A stretch of 64,000 nt of DNA, taken from assembly GCA_963714145.1 (NCBI GenBank), contig OY970235.1, positions 5,084,001-5,148,000 of the forward strand, read 5' to 3'. Source of the stretch: JBBWZH01 sp035544115 (lineage in GTDB: Bacteria > Actinomycetota > Actinomycetes > Mycobacteriales > CADCTP01). The notes under the pieces are model-generated. The model was not told the origin of the DNA and did not search any database. It saw only the letters and a list, made by a program, of their open reading frames with translations. Shown here one piece after another: positions 24,695 through 34,871 of this stretch (position 1 is its first letter; the number at the start of each line of letters is the position of its first letter). Both the position numbers and the translations under genes were made by a program.

Positions 24695-27600
24695 TTATCC
24701 CGTCAGTGGTCGAACCCGGATGTTGCGGAACTCGATCACGTCGGCGTTGCTGTGGTTCTGCAGCCCCAGGAAGCCGCTGGCGAACTGGCGCAGGTCGGTC
24801 GGCGGGTCGCCGGCCCGGGACGAGGTCTTGCCGGGCGTGTTGTCGAACTCGTTGATCACCACACCGTTGCGGATGATCGTGTAGTGCTGCCCGACGACGC
24901 GGATCTCGTAGTCGTTCCACACCCCGGCCGGGGTGGCCCCGGAGTGCGCCAGGTCGGTCGGCGCGAAGTTGTAGATCGACCCGGTCTTCTGCGGCTCGCC
25001 GGTCGCCCCGTCGTAGATCTGCACCTCCTGCCCGCAGTAGATGGCCACCCAGGCCTGCTGGGTGCGGGCGCTGCCGACGGTGCCGCAACTGCCGGCGGGT
25101 CGGTCGGCCAGCGGCGTGCGCGGGTCCGGGAAGCGGACGAACACGCCGCTGTTGGCCGAGCCGCCGTCGGTCCGGTCGTCCTTGAACTGCAGCCGGACGG
25201 AGAAGTCGCCGAACTGCGCCCCGGTGTACCAGAGCATGCCCAGCCCGCCGGTGCTGCGGATCGTCCCGCCCGGTTGCAGCGAGAACGAACCGCTCGGCGC
25301 CTGCGCCCACTGGTTCAGTGAGCCGGCCGTCCCGTCGAAGATCGACGTGTACGGCTTCGGCCCGTTCGGGGTGCCGATCCGGGACCGCACCGCCGCCGCG
25401 ATCAGTCTGCAGCGCCTGGCCGCCGGTGATGGTGCGGGCCACCGACAGGTGCGCCGCCACGTCGGTGACGTGCGCGACGAACCCGAGCGACGACGACCAC
25501 GGCTGCTCGTCGGCGATCAGGTCGTTGATCGTGCAGCCGCCGGCGGTGGCCTTGTTCGGCACGCCGGTGTCCAGGTCGAGGAACCGGACCGTGGGCCGCG
25601 CGTCCGGCGCCGCGCAGGTCACCGAGACGGTGGTGGTCGCGGTGCCGGAGGACCCGTCGGCGTACCGCACGGTCAGCCGGGCGGTGAAGTCGCCGCCGAA
25701 CCGGTAGGTGTGCGTCGGGTTGGCCTGCGTCGAGGTCGCGCCGTCACCGAAGTTCCACCGGTACGACACGCCGCCCGAGCGTGACCCGGTGAACCCCACG
25801 GTCAGCGGCGGCTCGCCGGCCGCCGGCGTGGCGGTCGCGGTCGGCGCCGGGGTGGCCGGGCCGCCGGTGTAGTCGATCCGCCAGAGCGCGGACCGGGCGG
25901 TCGCGTTGAAGAACCCGGTGCCGTAGTCGAGCACGTACAGCGCACCGTCCGGGCCGAACTTCCAGTCCATCAGCGCGCCGACCGAACTGCTCGGCACGAT
26001 CTGCCGGATGTCGTCGGCGTGCGCCGGGGCGCTGCCGCTGGCCGCCGTCTTCGGGTCCATCGTCAGCGCGACCCGGGTGGCCGACCGCGACTCGTCGCCG
26101 ATGAACCACTTGCCGTCCCAGTACGCCGGGAACTTCGTCGTGCTCGGGTTCTTCGCGTCGTACCGGTACATCGGGCCGGGCATGATCGCCTGGCCGCCGC
26201 CACCGGGCAGGTACGGCTCGGTCAGCGTCTGGTGCGCCGTGTCGTAGATCGGGATGCCGTCCGCGCCACGCTCGAACACCGGCCCGCCGCCCTGCGGGGA
26301 GTACCAGATGTTGTTGCTCTGCACCGGCGGCAGGTTCACCAGCCCGGTGTTGCGCGGCGAGTCGTTGCGCGGGTGGTCGCAGTCGTACCAGCCCAGCGGC
26401 TGGGTGATGTCGGGCAGGTTGCGGTCCCGGTACGGCTGCTTGTTGCCCATGCAGTACGGCCAGCCGAAGTTGCCCGGCTTGGTGATCACGACCGCGGTCT
26501 CGTACTTCGCCGGGCCCCAGGTGAGGCTCGGCGCGCCGGCGTCCGGGCCGACCCAGCCGGCCAGCAGCCAGCCGTTCTTCGGGTCGAACGCCAGCCGGGT
26601 CGGGTTCCGCACGCCCATCGCGTAGACCTCCGGGCGGGTCTTGCCGCCGCCTTCCTCCCGCCCGGTGAACAGGTTCCCGCGCGGCACCGTGTACGTGCCG
26701 TTCGGCTGCGGGTGGATGCGCAGGATCTTGCCGTTCAGGTCGTTGGTGTTGCCGGCGGTGCGCCGGGCGTCCTGCTGGGAGAAGCCGCCGAACTCGGGCA
26801 CCGGGTTGTTGCCGCTGTAGCCGGAGTTGGCCGACGCGCCGCAGCCGTCGCACTGCGACGAGTTGTTGTCGCCGCTGGACACGTACAGGTTGCCCTGCGG
26901 GTCGAACACCATGCCGCCGCCGACGTGGCAGCACCGGTCGATCTGGGTGGCCCAGTCGAGCAGCACCTTCTCGCTGGCCACGTCGACCGTGCCGGTGGCC
27001 GGGTCGAAGGTGAACCGGGAGATCGTCCGCTTGCCGACGTGGTTGACCCGGTCCACCGTGCGGTACGGCATCCAGAACACGTACAGCCAGTGGTTCTGGT
27101 CGAACTTCGGGTCCAGCGTGATGCCGACCAGGCCTTCCTCGGTCTTGTTCGACTCCGGGCCGGCGCCCCTGTTACCGAACACCGGCAGGTCCGCGACCAT
27201 CTTCACGGCGCCGGTCTTCGGGTCCCAGAGGTGGATGGTGCCGCGGCCCAGCCCGATGTTCGGGTCGTTCCAGTCGGTGATCGGCGCCGGGCCACCGGTC
27301 ATCGGCCCGCCGCGGCCGATGTAGAACACCCGGCCGTCCTTGGTGATCGTCAGCCCGTGCGGCTCGCCGATCTGGTCGAGCTGGCCGGTCTGGTTGGGCT
27401 GGGTCAGCCGGGTCGCCTTGTAGTTCGCGGTGATCGTGGCCTGGCAGTCACCGCGGACCAGGCCGGCCGCCCACTCCAGCCCGCCGAGCAGGTGCGCCCG
27501 GAAGTCCTTCTCCTGGTAGCTGGCCGCGGTGCCGCCCATGCCGGTGTAGAAGGACCGGCCGCCGGTGTAGTCGCGGCACCAGGAGATCGGGTGGTACGGG

Positions 27601-28280
27601 CCGTTCGCGCCGGTGCCCGCGGTGTAGCTGAGCTCCCGGACCGAGGCGACCGTGTGCACGGTGCCGACCGGGTTCGGGCTCCAGTTCGTCCACAGGTCGG
27701 ACCGGGTCAGCGTCAGCGGCAGGTTCTTCGTCGCCGGGTGCACCCGGTCGGGGACCTCGACCACCGCCGGCTGCGCGGCGCTCGGGCTGGTTGCCGCCGG
27801 CCGGCTGCCGATCAGCCCGGTGAACCAGGTGGACGCCGGCTGCGCCAGCGCCGCGTCGTGCACGCCGAGGAAGCCGCCGCCACCGGCCACGTACGCCTGG
27901 AACGCCGCCTCCTGGTCGGTGCTCAGCACGTCCCCGGTGGCGGCGAGGAACACGACCGCCCGGTACCGGGCCAGGTTCGCCGCGGTGAAGGCGGCCGCGT
28001 CGGTGGTCGCGTCCACGGCGAAGCCGTTGTGCCGGCCGAGGTCGGCCAGCGTGCCGACCGCCGCGGGCACGGTGGGGTTGGTCGCGTCCGCCGTACCGGA
28101 GAACACCAGCACCCGGACCGCGGCGCTACCGGCGCCCGCGGTGTCGGTCGCCGACCCGGGCGCCGCGACCGCCGCGACAGCCGGTAATCCGATCAGGGCC
28201 ACTGCCGCGGCAGTTGCCATGACAGCCAGGCGGTGCAGCACCGCCCGATGCCGTCGGGACAGGTTGGGAGGACTTCCCAT
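24695..28280 (-). pseudogene. secreted ThuA / PQQ-type sugar dehydrogenase / PKD / DUF1080 fusion, frame broken at 25406
   Basis: The gene starts at ATG 28280 behind GGAGGTGG. Signal peptide, then a ThuA-like domain (RVLVFSGTADATNP to about residue 270), a soluble glucose/sorbosone dehydrogenase beta-propeller (GEPHGLTITKDGRVFYIGRG, YVSSGDNNSSQC, YAMGVRNPTRLAFDPKNGW), a PKD domain (YRWNFGDGATSTQANPTHTY) and a linker ending ITGGQALQ. The frame then shifts: one extra base at 25406 separates it from LIAAAVRSRIGTPNG and a DUF1080 (3-keto-disaccharide hydrolase) domain that ends at 24695. Without that base the protein would be about 1194 residues. The domains suggest oxidation of sugars and cleavage of the keto-sugar products outside the cell (inference). 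Confidence 0.87.
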
Positions 28281-28385
28281 CTGGTCCACCTCCGCGCCGA
28301 GGGACGATCTTGACTGGTCTGACCGGAACGCGACTTCACGTACTGAAGAGCGCCGTTTGTCACCCAAGCACCCATAGATTGTCCC

Positions 28386-28478
28386 GTCAACGGTCAAAGT
28401 TCGTCCGATTGCGACTGCTTGATCGATTGGTTACGGTGAAAGCTGCCCGCGCGCGTTGTCCTGGTCTAGACCGTTGAC
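28386..28478. promoter_or_regulatory. separated inverted repeat in the divergent promoter region of the ThuA-fusion and GH74 genes
   Basis: GTCAACGGTC at 28386-28395 and its exact complement GACCGTTGAC at 28469-28478 face each other 83 bp apart; the similarity extends a few bases outward (CCCGTCAACGGTC against CCTGTCAACGGTC). The second arm overlaps a TTGACA hexamer (28474-28479) and adjoins the palindrome GGTCTAGACC (28463-28472). The whole lies between the two divergent start codons (28280 and 28578). This looks like a pair of sites for one regulator of both genes. Confidence 0.55.
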
Positions 28479-28577
28479 AGGACGGATGTCGGCATGTGAA
28501 CCTCGCGGCGAGGCGAATGCGGCGATGCCTCCGCAGTAGCAGCAACTGTGTTGCGATCTGCACGAGAGGAAGCCGCA

Positions 28578-31298
28578 ATGCGTATCAAGTTCGCCAGCGT
28601 CTTCTCGGCTGCCCTGCTCATCGGAGCAGCGGCCGTCGGGACCCAACTCGCCACCGAACTGACTCCGGCCGCAGCAGCGCCATCCGACTCGTACTCCTGG
28701 CGGAACGTCGAGATCGCCGGGGGCGGCTACGTCCCCGGGATCATCTTCAACCGCAAGCAGCGCGATCTGATCTATGCGCGGACCGACATCGGTGGGGCCT
28801 ACCGGTGGAATGCCACCACCAGCAGATGGGTGCCGCTGCTCGACTTCGTCGGCCAGAACAACTGGGGCTACAACGGCGTCGTCAGCATCGCCACCGACTC
28901 GGTCGACCCGACGAAGGTGTACGCCGCCGTCGGCATGTACACCAACGAGTGGGACCCCAACAACGGCGCGATCCTGCGCTCGTCCAACCAGGGGCAGACC
29001 TGGGCGGTCACCCCGCTGCCGTTCAAGCTCGGCGGCAACATGCCCGGCCGCGGCATGGGCGAGCGGCTGGTCGTCGACCCCAACCGGAACAGCGTCCTGT
29101 ACTTCGCCGCCCCGAGCGGGCAGGGCCTGTGGCGCAGCACCGACTCGGGCGTCACCTGGGCCAAGGTCACCAGCTTCCCGAACGTCGGCAACTACGTCGC
29201 GCTGCCCGGTGACATCTACCAGGGCGACAACCAGGGCGTCGTCTGGGTGACCTTCGACGAGACCACCGGCACCGCCGGCAACGCCACGCAGACCATCTAC
29301 GTCGGCGTCGCGGACAAGCAGAACACCGTCTACCGCAGCACCAACGGCGGCACCACGTGGGCCCGGATCGCCGGCCAGCCGACCGGCTTCATCGCGCACA
29401 AGGGCGTCCTGGACTCCACCAACGCACACCCTCTACATCGCCACCAGCGACACCGGCGGCCCGTACGACGGCGGCAAGGGTGACGTCTGGAAGTTCGCCA
29501 CCGGCACCGGCACCTGGACCCAGATCAGCCCGATCCCGTCGGCCAGCGCGGACGACTACTTCGGCTACAGCGGCCTGACCATCGACCGGCAGCACCCGGG
29601 CACGATCATGGTGGCCACCCAGATCTCCTGGTGGCCGGACGCGATCTTCTTCCGCAGCACCGACAGCGGCGCCACCTGGACCCGGATCTGGGACTTCACC
29701 AGCTACCCCAACCGGTCCTTCCGCTACACCCAGGACATCACCTCGGTGCCGTGGCTGAACTTCAGCGGCAACCCGCAACCGCCCGAGGTCACGCCGAAGC
29801 TCGGCTGGATGAACGACAGCGTGGAGATCGACCCGTTCAACTCCAACCGCATGCTGTACGGCACCGGCGCCACCCTCTACGGCACCACCAACCTGACCAA
29901 CTGGGACACCGGCGGCCAGATCACGATCCGGCCCACGGTGGCCGGGCTGGAGGAGACCGCGGTGCTCGACCTGATCAGCCCGCCGACCGGCGCCCCGCTG
30001 GTCAGCGCGCTCGGCGACATCGGCGGGTTCCGCCACGACGACCTGACCAAGGTGCCGGCGAAGATGTTCGGCTCGCCCAACTTCACCAGCACCACCAGCC
30101 TCGACTTCGCCGAGACCAACCCGGCGGTGATGGTCCGGGCCGGCAACTTCACCGACGCGGACCGGCCCAACGACAGCCACGTCGCGTTCTCCACCGACGG
30201 CGGCGCGAACTGGTTCCAGGGCAGCGAGCCGGGCGGCATCAACGAGGGCGGCACGGTCGCCGCGGCCGCCGACGGCAGCCGGTTCGTCTGGTCGCCGAAG
30301 AACTCGCAGGTGGTGTTCTCGGTCGGCTTCGGCAACTCCTGGACCCAGTCGCAGGGCCTGCCGACCGGCGCGGTGGTCGAGTCGGACCGGGTCAACCCGA
30401 AGAAGTTCTACGGGATCTCCGGCAGCCAGTTCTACGTCAGCACCAACGGCGGCGCGACGTTCACCCAGACCGCCGCGACCGGGCTGCCGCCGGCCACGCC
30501 ACTTCAAGGCGGTCAGCGGGCGCGAGGGCGACATCTGGCTGACCGGCACCACCGGCCTGTTCCACTCCACCAACTCCGGCGCCGCGTTCACCCGGGTGTC
30601 CACGGTGAACTCGGGCATCAGCGTCGGCCTCGGCAAGGCGGCGCCGGGGCAGACCTACCCGGCGCTCTACCTGGCCGGCACGGTCGACAACGTGGCCGGC
30701 GTCTACCGGTCCGACAACGCCGGCGCGGCCTGGGTGCGGATCAACGACGACCAGCACCAGTACGGCAACATGGGCGAGGCGATCACCGGCGACCCGCGCG
30801 TCTACGGCCGGGTCTACCTGGGCACCAACGGTCGCGGCATCCTGGTCGCCGACAAGACCGGCACCACGACACCGCCGACCACCACGCCGCCGGTCACCAC
30901 CACCCCGCCGGTCACCACGACACCGCCGGTCACCACCACGCCACCAGTCACCACCACGCCGCCACCGACCGGCGGCTGCCGGGTGACGTACTCGGTGACC
31001 GGCCAGTGGGGCGGTGGCTTCCAGGGCAACGTGCACCTCACCAACGGCGGCAGCACCGCGCTCAACGGCTGGACACTGCGCTGGACGTTCGCGAACGGAC
31101 AGGTGGTCAACCAAGCTCTGGGGCGGCGGCGCCTGGACCCAGTCGGCGGCCACGGTGAACGTGCCGGACGCCGGTTACAACGCCACGCTCGCACCGAATG
31201 CCGCGACCGATGTCGGCTTCATCGCGAGCTGGAACAACACCACGAACAGCCCACCGACCGGGTTCACGCTCAACGGCGCGGCCTGCTCGGCGGGGTAG
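28578..31298 (+). pseudogene. secreted GH74 xyloglucanase with CBM2, reading frame broken three times
   Basis: ATG 28578 with GAGAGGAAG upstream. A signal peptide is followed by the GH74 double propeller: WRNVEIAGGGYVPGIIF, the catalytic Asp region YARTDIGGAYRW, sorting-repeat motifs such as LWRSTDSGVTWAKV, and YSGLTIDRQHPGTIMVA. A Thr/Pro linker and a CBM2 ending FTLNGAACSAG follow. The coding continuity moves to the next frame at about 29424-29427, at 30499 and at 31115; each is explained by one extra base. With these removed the protein would be about 905 residues, normal for GH74-CBM2. Xyloglucanase activity is a family property. A strong terminator follows at 31328-31358. Confidence 0.88.
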
Positions 31299-31327
31299 CC
31301 GGGACAGCGGCCGACACCCGCACCGGG

Positions 31328-31358
31328 ACGGGCCCTGCCGAGCTTCGGCAGGGCCCGT
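31328..31358 (+). terminator. hairpin terminator after the GH74 gene
   Basis: Perfect 14-bp stem (ACGGGCCCTGCCGA with its complement) closed by a three-base GCT loop, 30 bases after the GH74 stop. It lies before the GH12 start at 31393, so the two genes are probably separate transcripts or partly attenuated. Confidence 0.82.
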
Positions 31359-31392
31359 TCCAGTCCCTCGATCGGTTCGGGAAGGACCCACC

Positions 31393-32497
31393 GTGAAAGT
31401 TCGACGCGCTCTTGGCCTGGCCACCACGGCCCTGCTCGCCGGCACCGCCAGCGTGGTGCTGGCCGGCGGGCTCGGCGCCGGTGCCGCCGCCGACACCGTG
31501 ATCTGCGAACAGTTCGGCGCCACGACTATCCAAAATGGACAGTACGTGGTGCAGAACAACCGGTGGGGGGCGTCCACCGAGCAGTGCATCACGGTGACCG
31601 CGACCGGGTTCCGGATCAGCACCTCGGCGGCGAACAACCCCACCAACGGCGCGCCGGCGTCCTACCCCTCGGTCTACTGGGGCTGCCACTACAACAACTG
31701 CACACCCAACTTCAACCCGATCCAGGCCAGCTCCGCGGCGTTCGGCGGGATCAGCACCAGCGTCGGCATGTCCTACCCGGGCAGCGGCCAGTGGGACGCC
31801 GCGTACGACATCTGGTTCGACCCGACCGCGCGCCGGAACGGGCAGAACACCGGCGCCGAGATCATGGTCTGGCTCAACCACGCCGGCGCACCGCAGCCGG
31901 TCGGCTCCCGGATCGCCACCGTCTCGCTGGCCGGTGGCACCTGGGACATCTGGGAAGGCAACATCGGCTGGAACGTGGTCTCGTTCGTCCGTACCTCGGC
32001 CACCGGCTCGGCCAGCTTCCCGGTCAGCGCGTTCTTCAACGAGGCGGTCAACCGCGGCTTCGCCCAGCGGTCCTGGTTCCTGACCAGCATCCAGGCCGGC
32101 TTCGAACCGTGGACCGGCGGCGCCGGCCTCGCCGTCAACTCCTTCGCCGTCACCGCCGGTGGCGGCGGTGGCGGCGGTGGCGGGGGTGGCGGCGGTGCGG
32201 CGAGTTGCACGGCCAGCTACGCCACCGCGTCGTCCTGGCCGGGTGGCTTCACCGCGAACGTGACGGTGCGGAACACCGGCACCGCGCCGACCACCGGCTG
32301 GACGGTCGGCTGGACCTTCCCCGCCGGCACCAGCATCAGCAGTCTCCTGGAACGCGACCGTGAGCCCCACCAGCGGCGCCATCACCGCCCGCAGCATGCA
32401 GTTCAACGCCGTCCTCGCCCCAGGTGCCGAGACCAGCTTCGGCTTCCAGGGCTCGGGCCCGACCGCCGCCCCCACTCCAACCTGCACCGCCACGTAG
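31393..32497 (+). pseudogene. secreted GH12 endoglucanase with CBM2, frame broken near 32346
   Basis: GTG 31393 begins a signal peptide (about 1-34), then a GH12 jelly-roll domain, with the nucleophile in GAEIMVWL (E156) and the acid/base in GFEPWTGG (E238). A linker of 14 consecutive glycines leads to a CBM2 (ASCTASYATASSWPGGFTAN). After TSISSL the expected WNATVSPTSG lies in the next frame; one surplus C at about 32346-32347 explains this. Corrected, the protein is about 367 residues and ends at TAG 32497 after PTCTAT. As written, translation reads on to 32592 with an unrelated tail, so the binding module is damaged but the catalytic domain is intact. Confidence 0.87.
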
Positions 32498-32598
32498 CAC
32501 TTCTCGACGCCCCTGTCGAACCTCTCTCCACAGGCGGATCCGTTATCCACAGATCCGCCACAGCCCTGGCTCGACCCCTCGCACCTCCGTAGGTTCGT

Positions 32599-32631
32599 TC
32601 GTGCCGGCCACCACTCCGGTGGCCGGCACGA
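32599..32631 (+). terminator. hairpin terminator after the GH12 gene
   Basis: Perfect 14-bp stem (TCGTGCCGGCCACC at 32599-32612 with its complement at 32618-32631) and a five-base loop. It lies about 100 bases downstream of the corrected GH12 stop. Confidence 0.8.
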
Positions 32632-32705
32632 CATTTACCCAGCAATTTGCCCGGTCAGTTGGTCACAATTACCAGGCGAATTACCAAACCTCGGAGGCCA
32701 CCAAA

Positions 32706-33140
32706 ATGACCGTGCCCACCTCAACCATTCCCGACTACTCTGGCCCCATGCCGGACGCTCTCTACATCCCCGCCCCGCTCGGCGGCACCAACGACCGCAT
32801 GCTCGCCGCCTTCGCCGACGCCCTCCGCGGCCAGACCATCGAAGGCTTCCACATCTACGACGCGCTCGTCGCCAGCGAATGGTTCCGGCAGACCGGCACC
32901 TTCATCGAAGTGCGGGTCCTGCTGGCTGACCCGCCGGACGGTGCCGATCTCTGGCCAGCGGAACAGGCGCTGAAGCTGAGCCTCGCCATCGACAGGATGG
33001 CCTGGGAGCACGCCATCATCGAGTCGACCGTGATGCGCTACACCTGCCTGAGAGATCCGGGGTCCGCCGCCTTCCCAGCCGAGACAGTCGCTCAGGCACG
33101 CGCCGCGGCGCAGTCTGCGTCATCCGACCCGGGTCGGTGA
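32706..33140 (+). CDS. small protein of unknown function, first gene of a coupled pair with a HEPN-like gene
   Basis: A 144-residue soluble protein with no recognised domain. ATG 32706 is supported by GGAGG at 32693-32697. Visible features are DALYIPAPLGGTNDRM, a central RQTGTFIEVRVLLADPP strand region, an acidic helix with EQALKLSLAIDRMAWEHAIIE and a polar tail. It lacks the GSX10DXD signature of the nucleotidyltransferases that often accompany HEPN proteins. The upstream 60 bases are AT-richer than the surroundings and may hold a promoter. Its TGA overlaps the GTG of the next gene (GTGA, 33137-33140), so the products are probably made together. A toxin-antitoxin-like role is possible but unproven. 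Confidence 0.65.
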   Translation: MTVPTSTIPDYSGPMPDALYIPAPLGGTNDRMLAAFADALRGQTIEGFHIYDALVASEWFRQTGTFIEVRVLLADPPDGADLWPAEQALKLSLAIDRMAWEHAIIESTVMRYTCLRDPGSAAFPAETVAQARAAAQSASSDPGR

Positions 33141-33666
33141 CGGCACCGACCCTCGGCGCAGACCTGCTCGACTTCGCAGACGACGTTCTCCGCTCACCCG
33201 CGCCGCGCCGCGCCCCGCCGCGTTGCGTCGCGCGGTCTCCGCCGCCTATTACGCCGTCTTTCACGAGCTGATCGGGGTCGCCGCCCGCCGAATGCTGGGT
33301 GATGACCCGAGCCACGTGGACGACTGGTCGACAGCACGCCGATGGTATTCGCACCATGACATTCGAGTCGTCTCCAAGTGGATCATTGCTCAAACGAAGC
33401 GACACGAGCTGCCGGAGACGATCGAGCCGCTCCTCGATTCTCCGTCAGCCGAGCTGGTCGCCTTCGTCAAGCTAATCATCGAGCTGCAGTCCGCTCGGAT
33501 AGAGGCAGACTACGTCTATACGCCAACACCAGAATTCCAGGAGGTGAGAAGGCTCGTTGACAATGCTCGGCTGGCGCTGGCGCATCTGGAGAAACTGCCC
33601 GGTGATCGGGTGAGCGACAACTACCTGATGCTCCTACTCGGCGGGCCGCGGCTGCCGGCCCGATGA
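33137..33666 (+). pseudogene. HEPN-like protein, apparent frame disruption near 33221
   Basis: The overlap GTGA with the preceding gene marks GTG 33137 as the natural start. It gives TLGADLLDFADDVLRSPAP, which looks like the first helix of a HEPN domain. The continuation LRRAVSAAYYAVFHELIG, the hallmark second helix, is in another frame from 33223, so one base seems lost (or two gained) around 33215-33222. The rest runs to 33666, with helices up to RLVDNARLALAHLEKL, where an R-x4-H pattern is visible. If the disruption is real the gene is dead. If translation starts at TTG 33223 a 147-residue protein lacking its first helix would result. HEPN proteins include RNase toxins. Confidence 0.6.
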
Positions 33667-33703
33667 GCCCGGCTGGGCGCTGTCGTGCCGGTAGGCTGCG
33701 GTG

Positions 33704-34264
33704 ATGGGTGTCCGTCCGGTTATCGGCGTGGTGGCGGTGCTGCTCGCCGCCGGGTGCAGCAGTTCGGTGGGTGGGTCGGCGCAGCCGGCGACGAGCGGGG
33801 CGAGCTCGGCGGTCGCCGACCTGAGCGCGGTCGTACACAAGGACATCGCCGCGCGGGACCACGTCGACGGGCATGTCGACTACCCGGATTCGCCGCCGAT
33901 GGGCGGCCGGCACAACGCGGTCTGGGCTGACTGCACCGGCACCGTCTACACGCGACAGATCGCGAACGAGAACGCGGTGCACTCGCTGGAGCACGGGGCG
34001 GTCTGGGTCACCTACCGGCCGGGTCTGGACGCGGCCGGGCTGGCTGCGCTCAAGACGCTGGTGGCGGGCAACGACTACCTGATGATGAGCCCGTATCCAG
34101 GGCTGGATCGGGCCGTCAGCGTGCAGTCCTGGGGGTATCAACTGAAGACCGACGACGCGGCCGACCCGCGGATCAAGCTGTTCATCAAGACCTACCGGCA
34201 GAACCCGAAGACCACCCCGGAGCCCGGCGCGACCTGTATCAACCCCAACTTCCCCGGCGCCTGA
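33704..34264 (+). CDS. DUF3105 lipoprotein
   Basis: Protein of about 187 residues; ATG 33704 or the GTG directly before it is the start. A short signal peptide ends in a lipobox (LLAAGCSSS), so the mature protein is membrane-anchored outside the cell. The DUF3105 core is clear: DYPDSPPMGGRHNAVWADCTGTVYT, ENAVHSLEHGAVWVTYRPG and SPYPGLDRAVSVQSWGYQL, with conserved His and Cys residues. The function of the family is not known. It sits between the HEPN-like pair and a minisatellite, and does not appear linked to the cellulase genes around it. Confidence 0.88.
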   Translation: MGVRPVIGVVAVLLAAGCSSSVGGSAQPATSGASSAVADLSAVVHKDIAARDHVDGHVDYPDSPPMGGRHNAVWADCTGTVYTRQIANENAVHSLEHGAVWVTYRPGLDAAGLAALKTLVAGNDYLMMSPYPGLDRAVSVQSWGYQLKTDDAADPRIKLFIKTYRQNPKTTPEPGATCINPNFPGA

Positions 34265-34392
34265 CCGGCCCTACCGGGTACCGGTCCGCGCCGCCGGCCT
34301 GACCCCGAGCCGCGGCTGCCACGGGTCCCGGGCCCGCCCACCCGCGTGCCCAGCGGTGCGGCGGTGCGGGTGGTGTGGTCGCGGCGCCACAT

Positions 34393-34424
34393 CGCCCCGG
34401 CGGGTGGCCCTGCCCGCCGGGGCG
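34393..34424 (+). terminator. hairpin, probable terminator after the DUF3105 gene
   Basis: Perfect 12-bp stem (CGCCCCGGCGGG at 34393-34404 with CCCGCCGGGGCG at 34413-34424) and an eight-base loop, about 130 bases after the DUF3105 stop and just before the minisatellite. Confidence 0.6.
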
Positions 34425-34457
34425 TTCCGGCCTCGTGCCTGAAGGGGGGCAGGCACG

Positions 34458-34835
34458 TGTCCGGGGGTTGTGGGCCCCGCCCGGTCGACCAGTGCGGCGG
34501 CCTGGTCGACCAAGCGGGGTGCAGTCCCCGCCCGGCCGACCGGTGCGGCGGCCCGGTCGACCAAGCGGGTGTTAGTCCCCGCCCGGCCGACCAGTGCGGC
34601 GGCCCGGTCGACCAAGCGGGTGTTAGTCCCCGCCCGGCCGACCAGTGCGGCGGCCCGATCGACCAAGCGGGTGTTAGTCCCCGCCCGGCCGACCAGTGCG
34701 GCGGCCCGATCGACCAAGCGGGTGTTAGTCCCCGCCCGGCCGACCAGTGCGGCGGCCCGATCGACCAAGCGGGTGTTGGTCCCCGCCCGGCCGACCAGTG
34801 CGGCGGCCTGGTCGACCAAGCGGGTGTCTGTGGCT
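34458..34835. repeat. 51-bp tandem minisatellite, about seven copies
   Basis: The landmark GTGTTAGTCC-type junction recurs at 34569, 34620, 34671, 34722 and 34773, with variants at about 34518 and 34824: a strict 51-bp period. Each unit contains CGGCCGACCAGTGCGGCGG and the palindrome GGTCGACC. Because 51 is divisible by three, several frames stay open on both strands and give 17-residue repeats. I regard these as artefacts, since no start, ribosome site or flanking domain supports a protein. The array ends about 35 bases before the stop of the GH9 gene. Confidence 0.88.
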
Positions 34836-34871
34836 GGCTGGCCGCGCGGCTCAGCCAGGCGTACGAGGGGC

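Noticed and set aside
32160..32205. Run of GGC/GGT codons in the GH12 gene as the cause of the frameshift
   Set aside because: The frame is intact through the 14-glycine linker and well into the CBM2; the shift is about 140 bases later.
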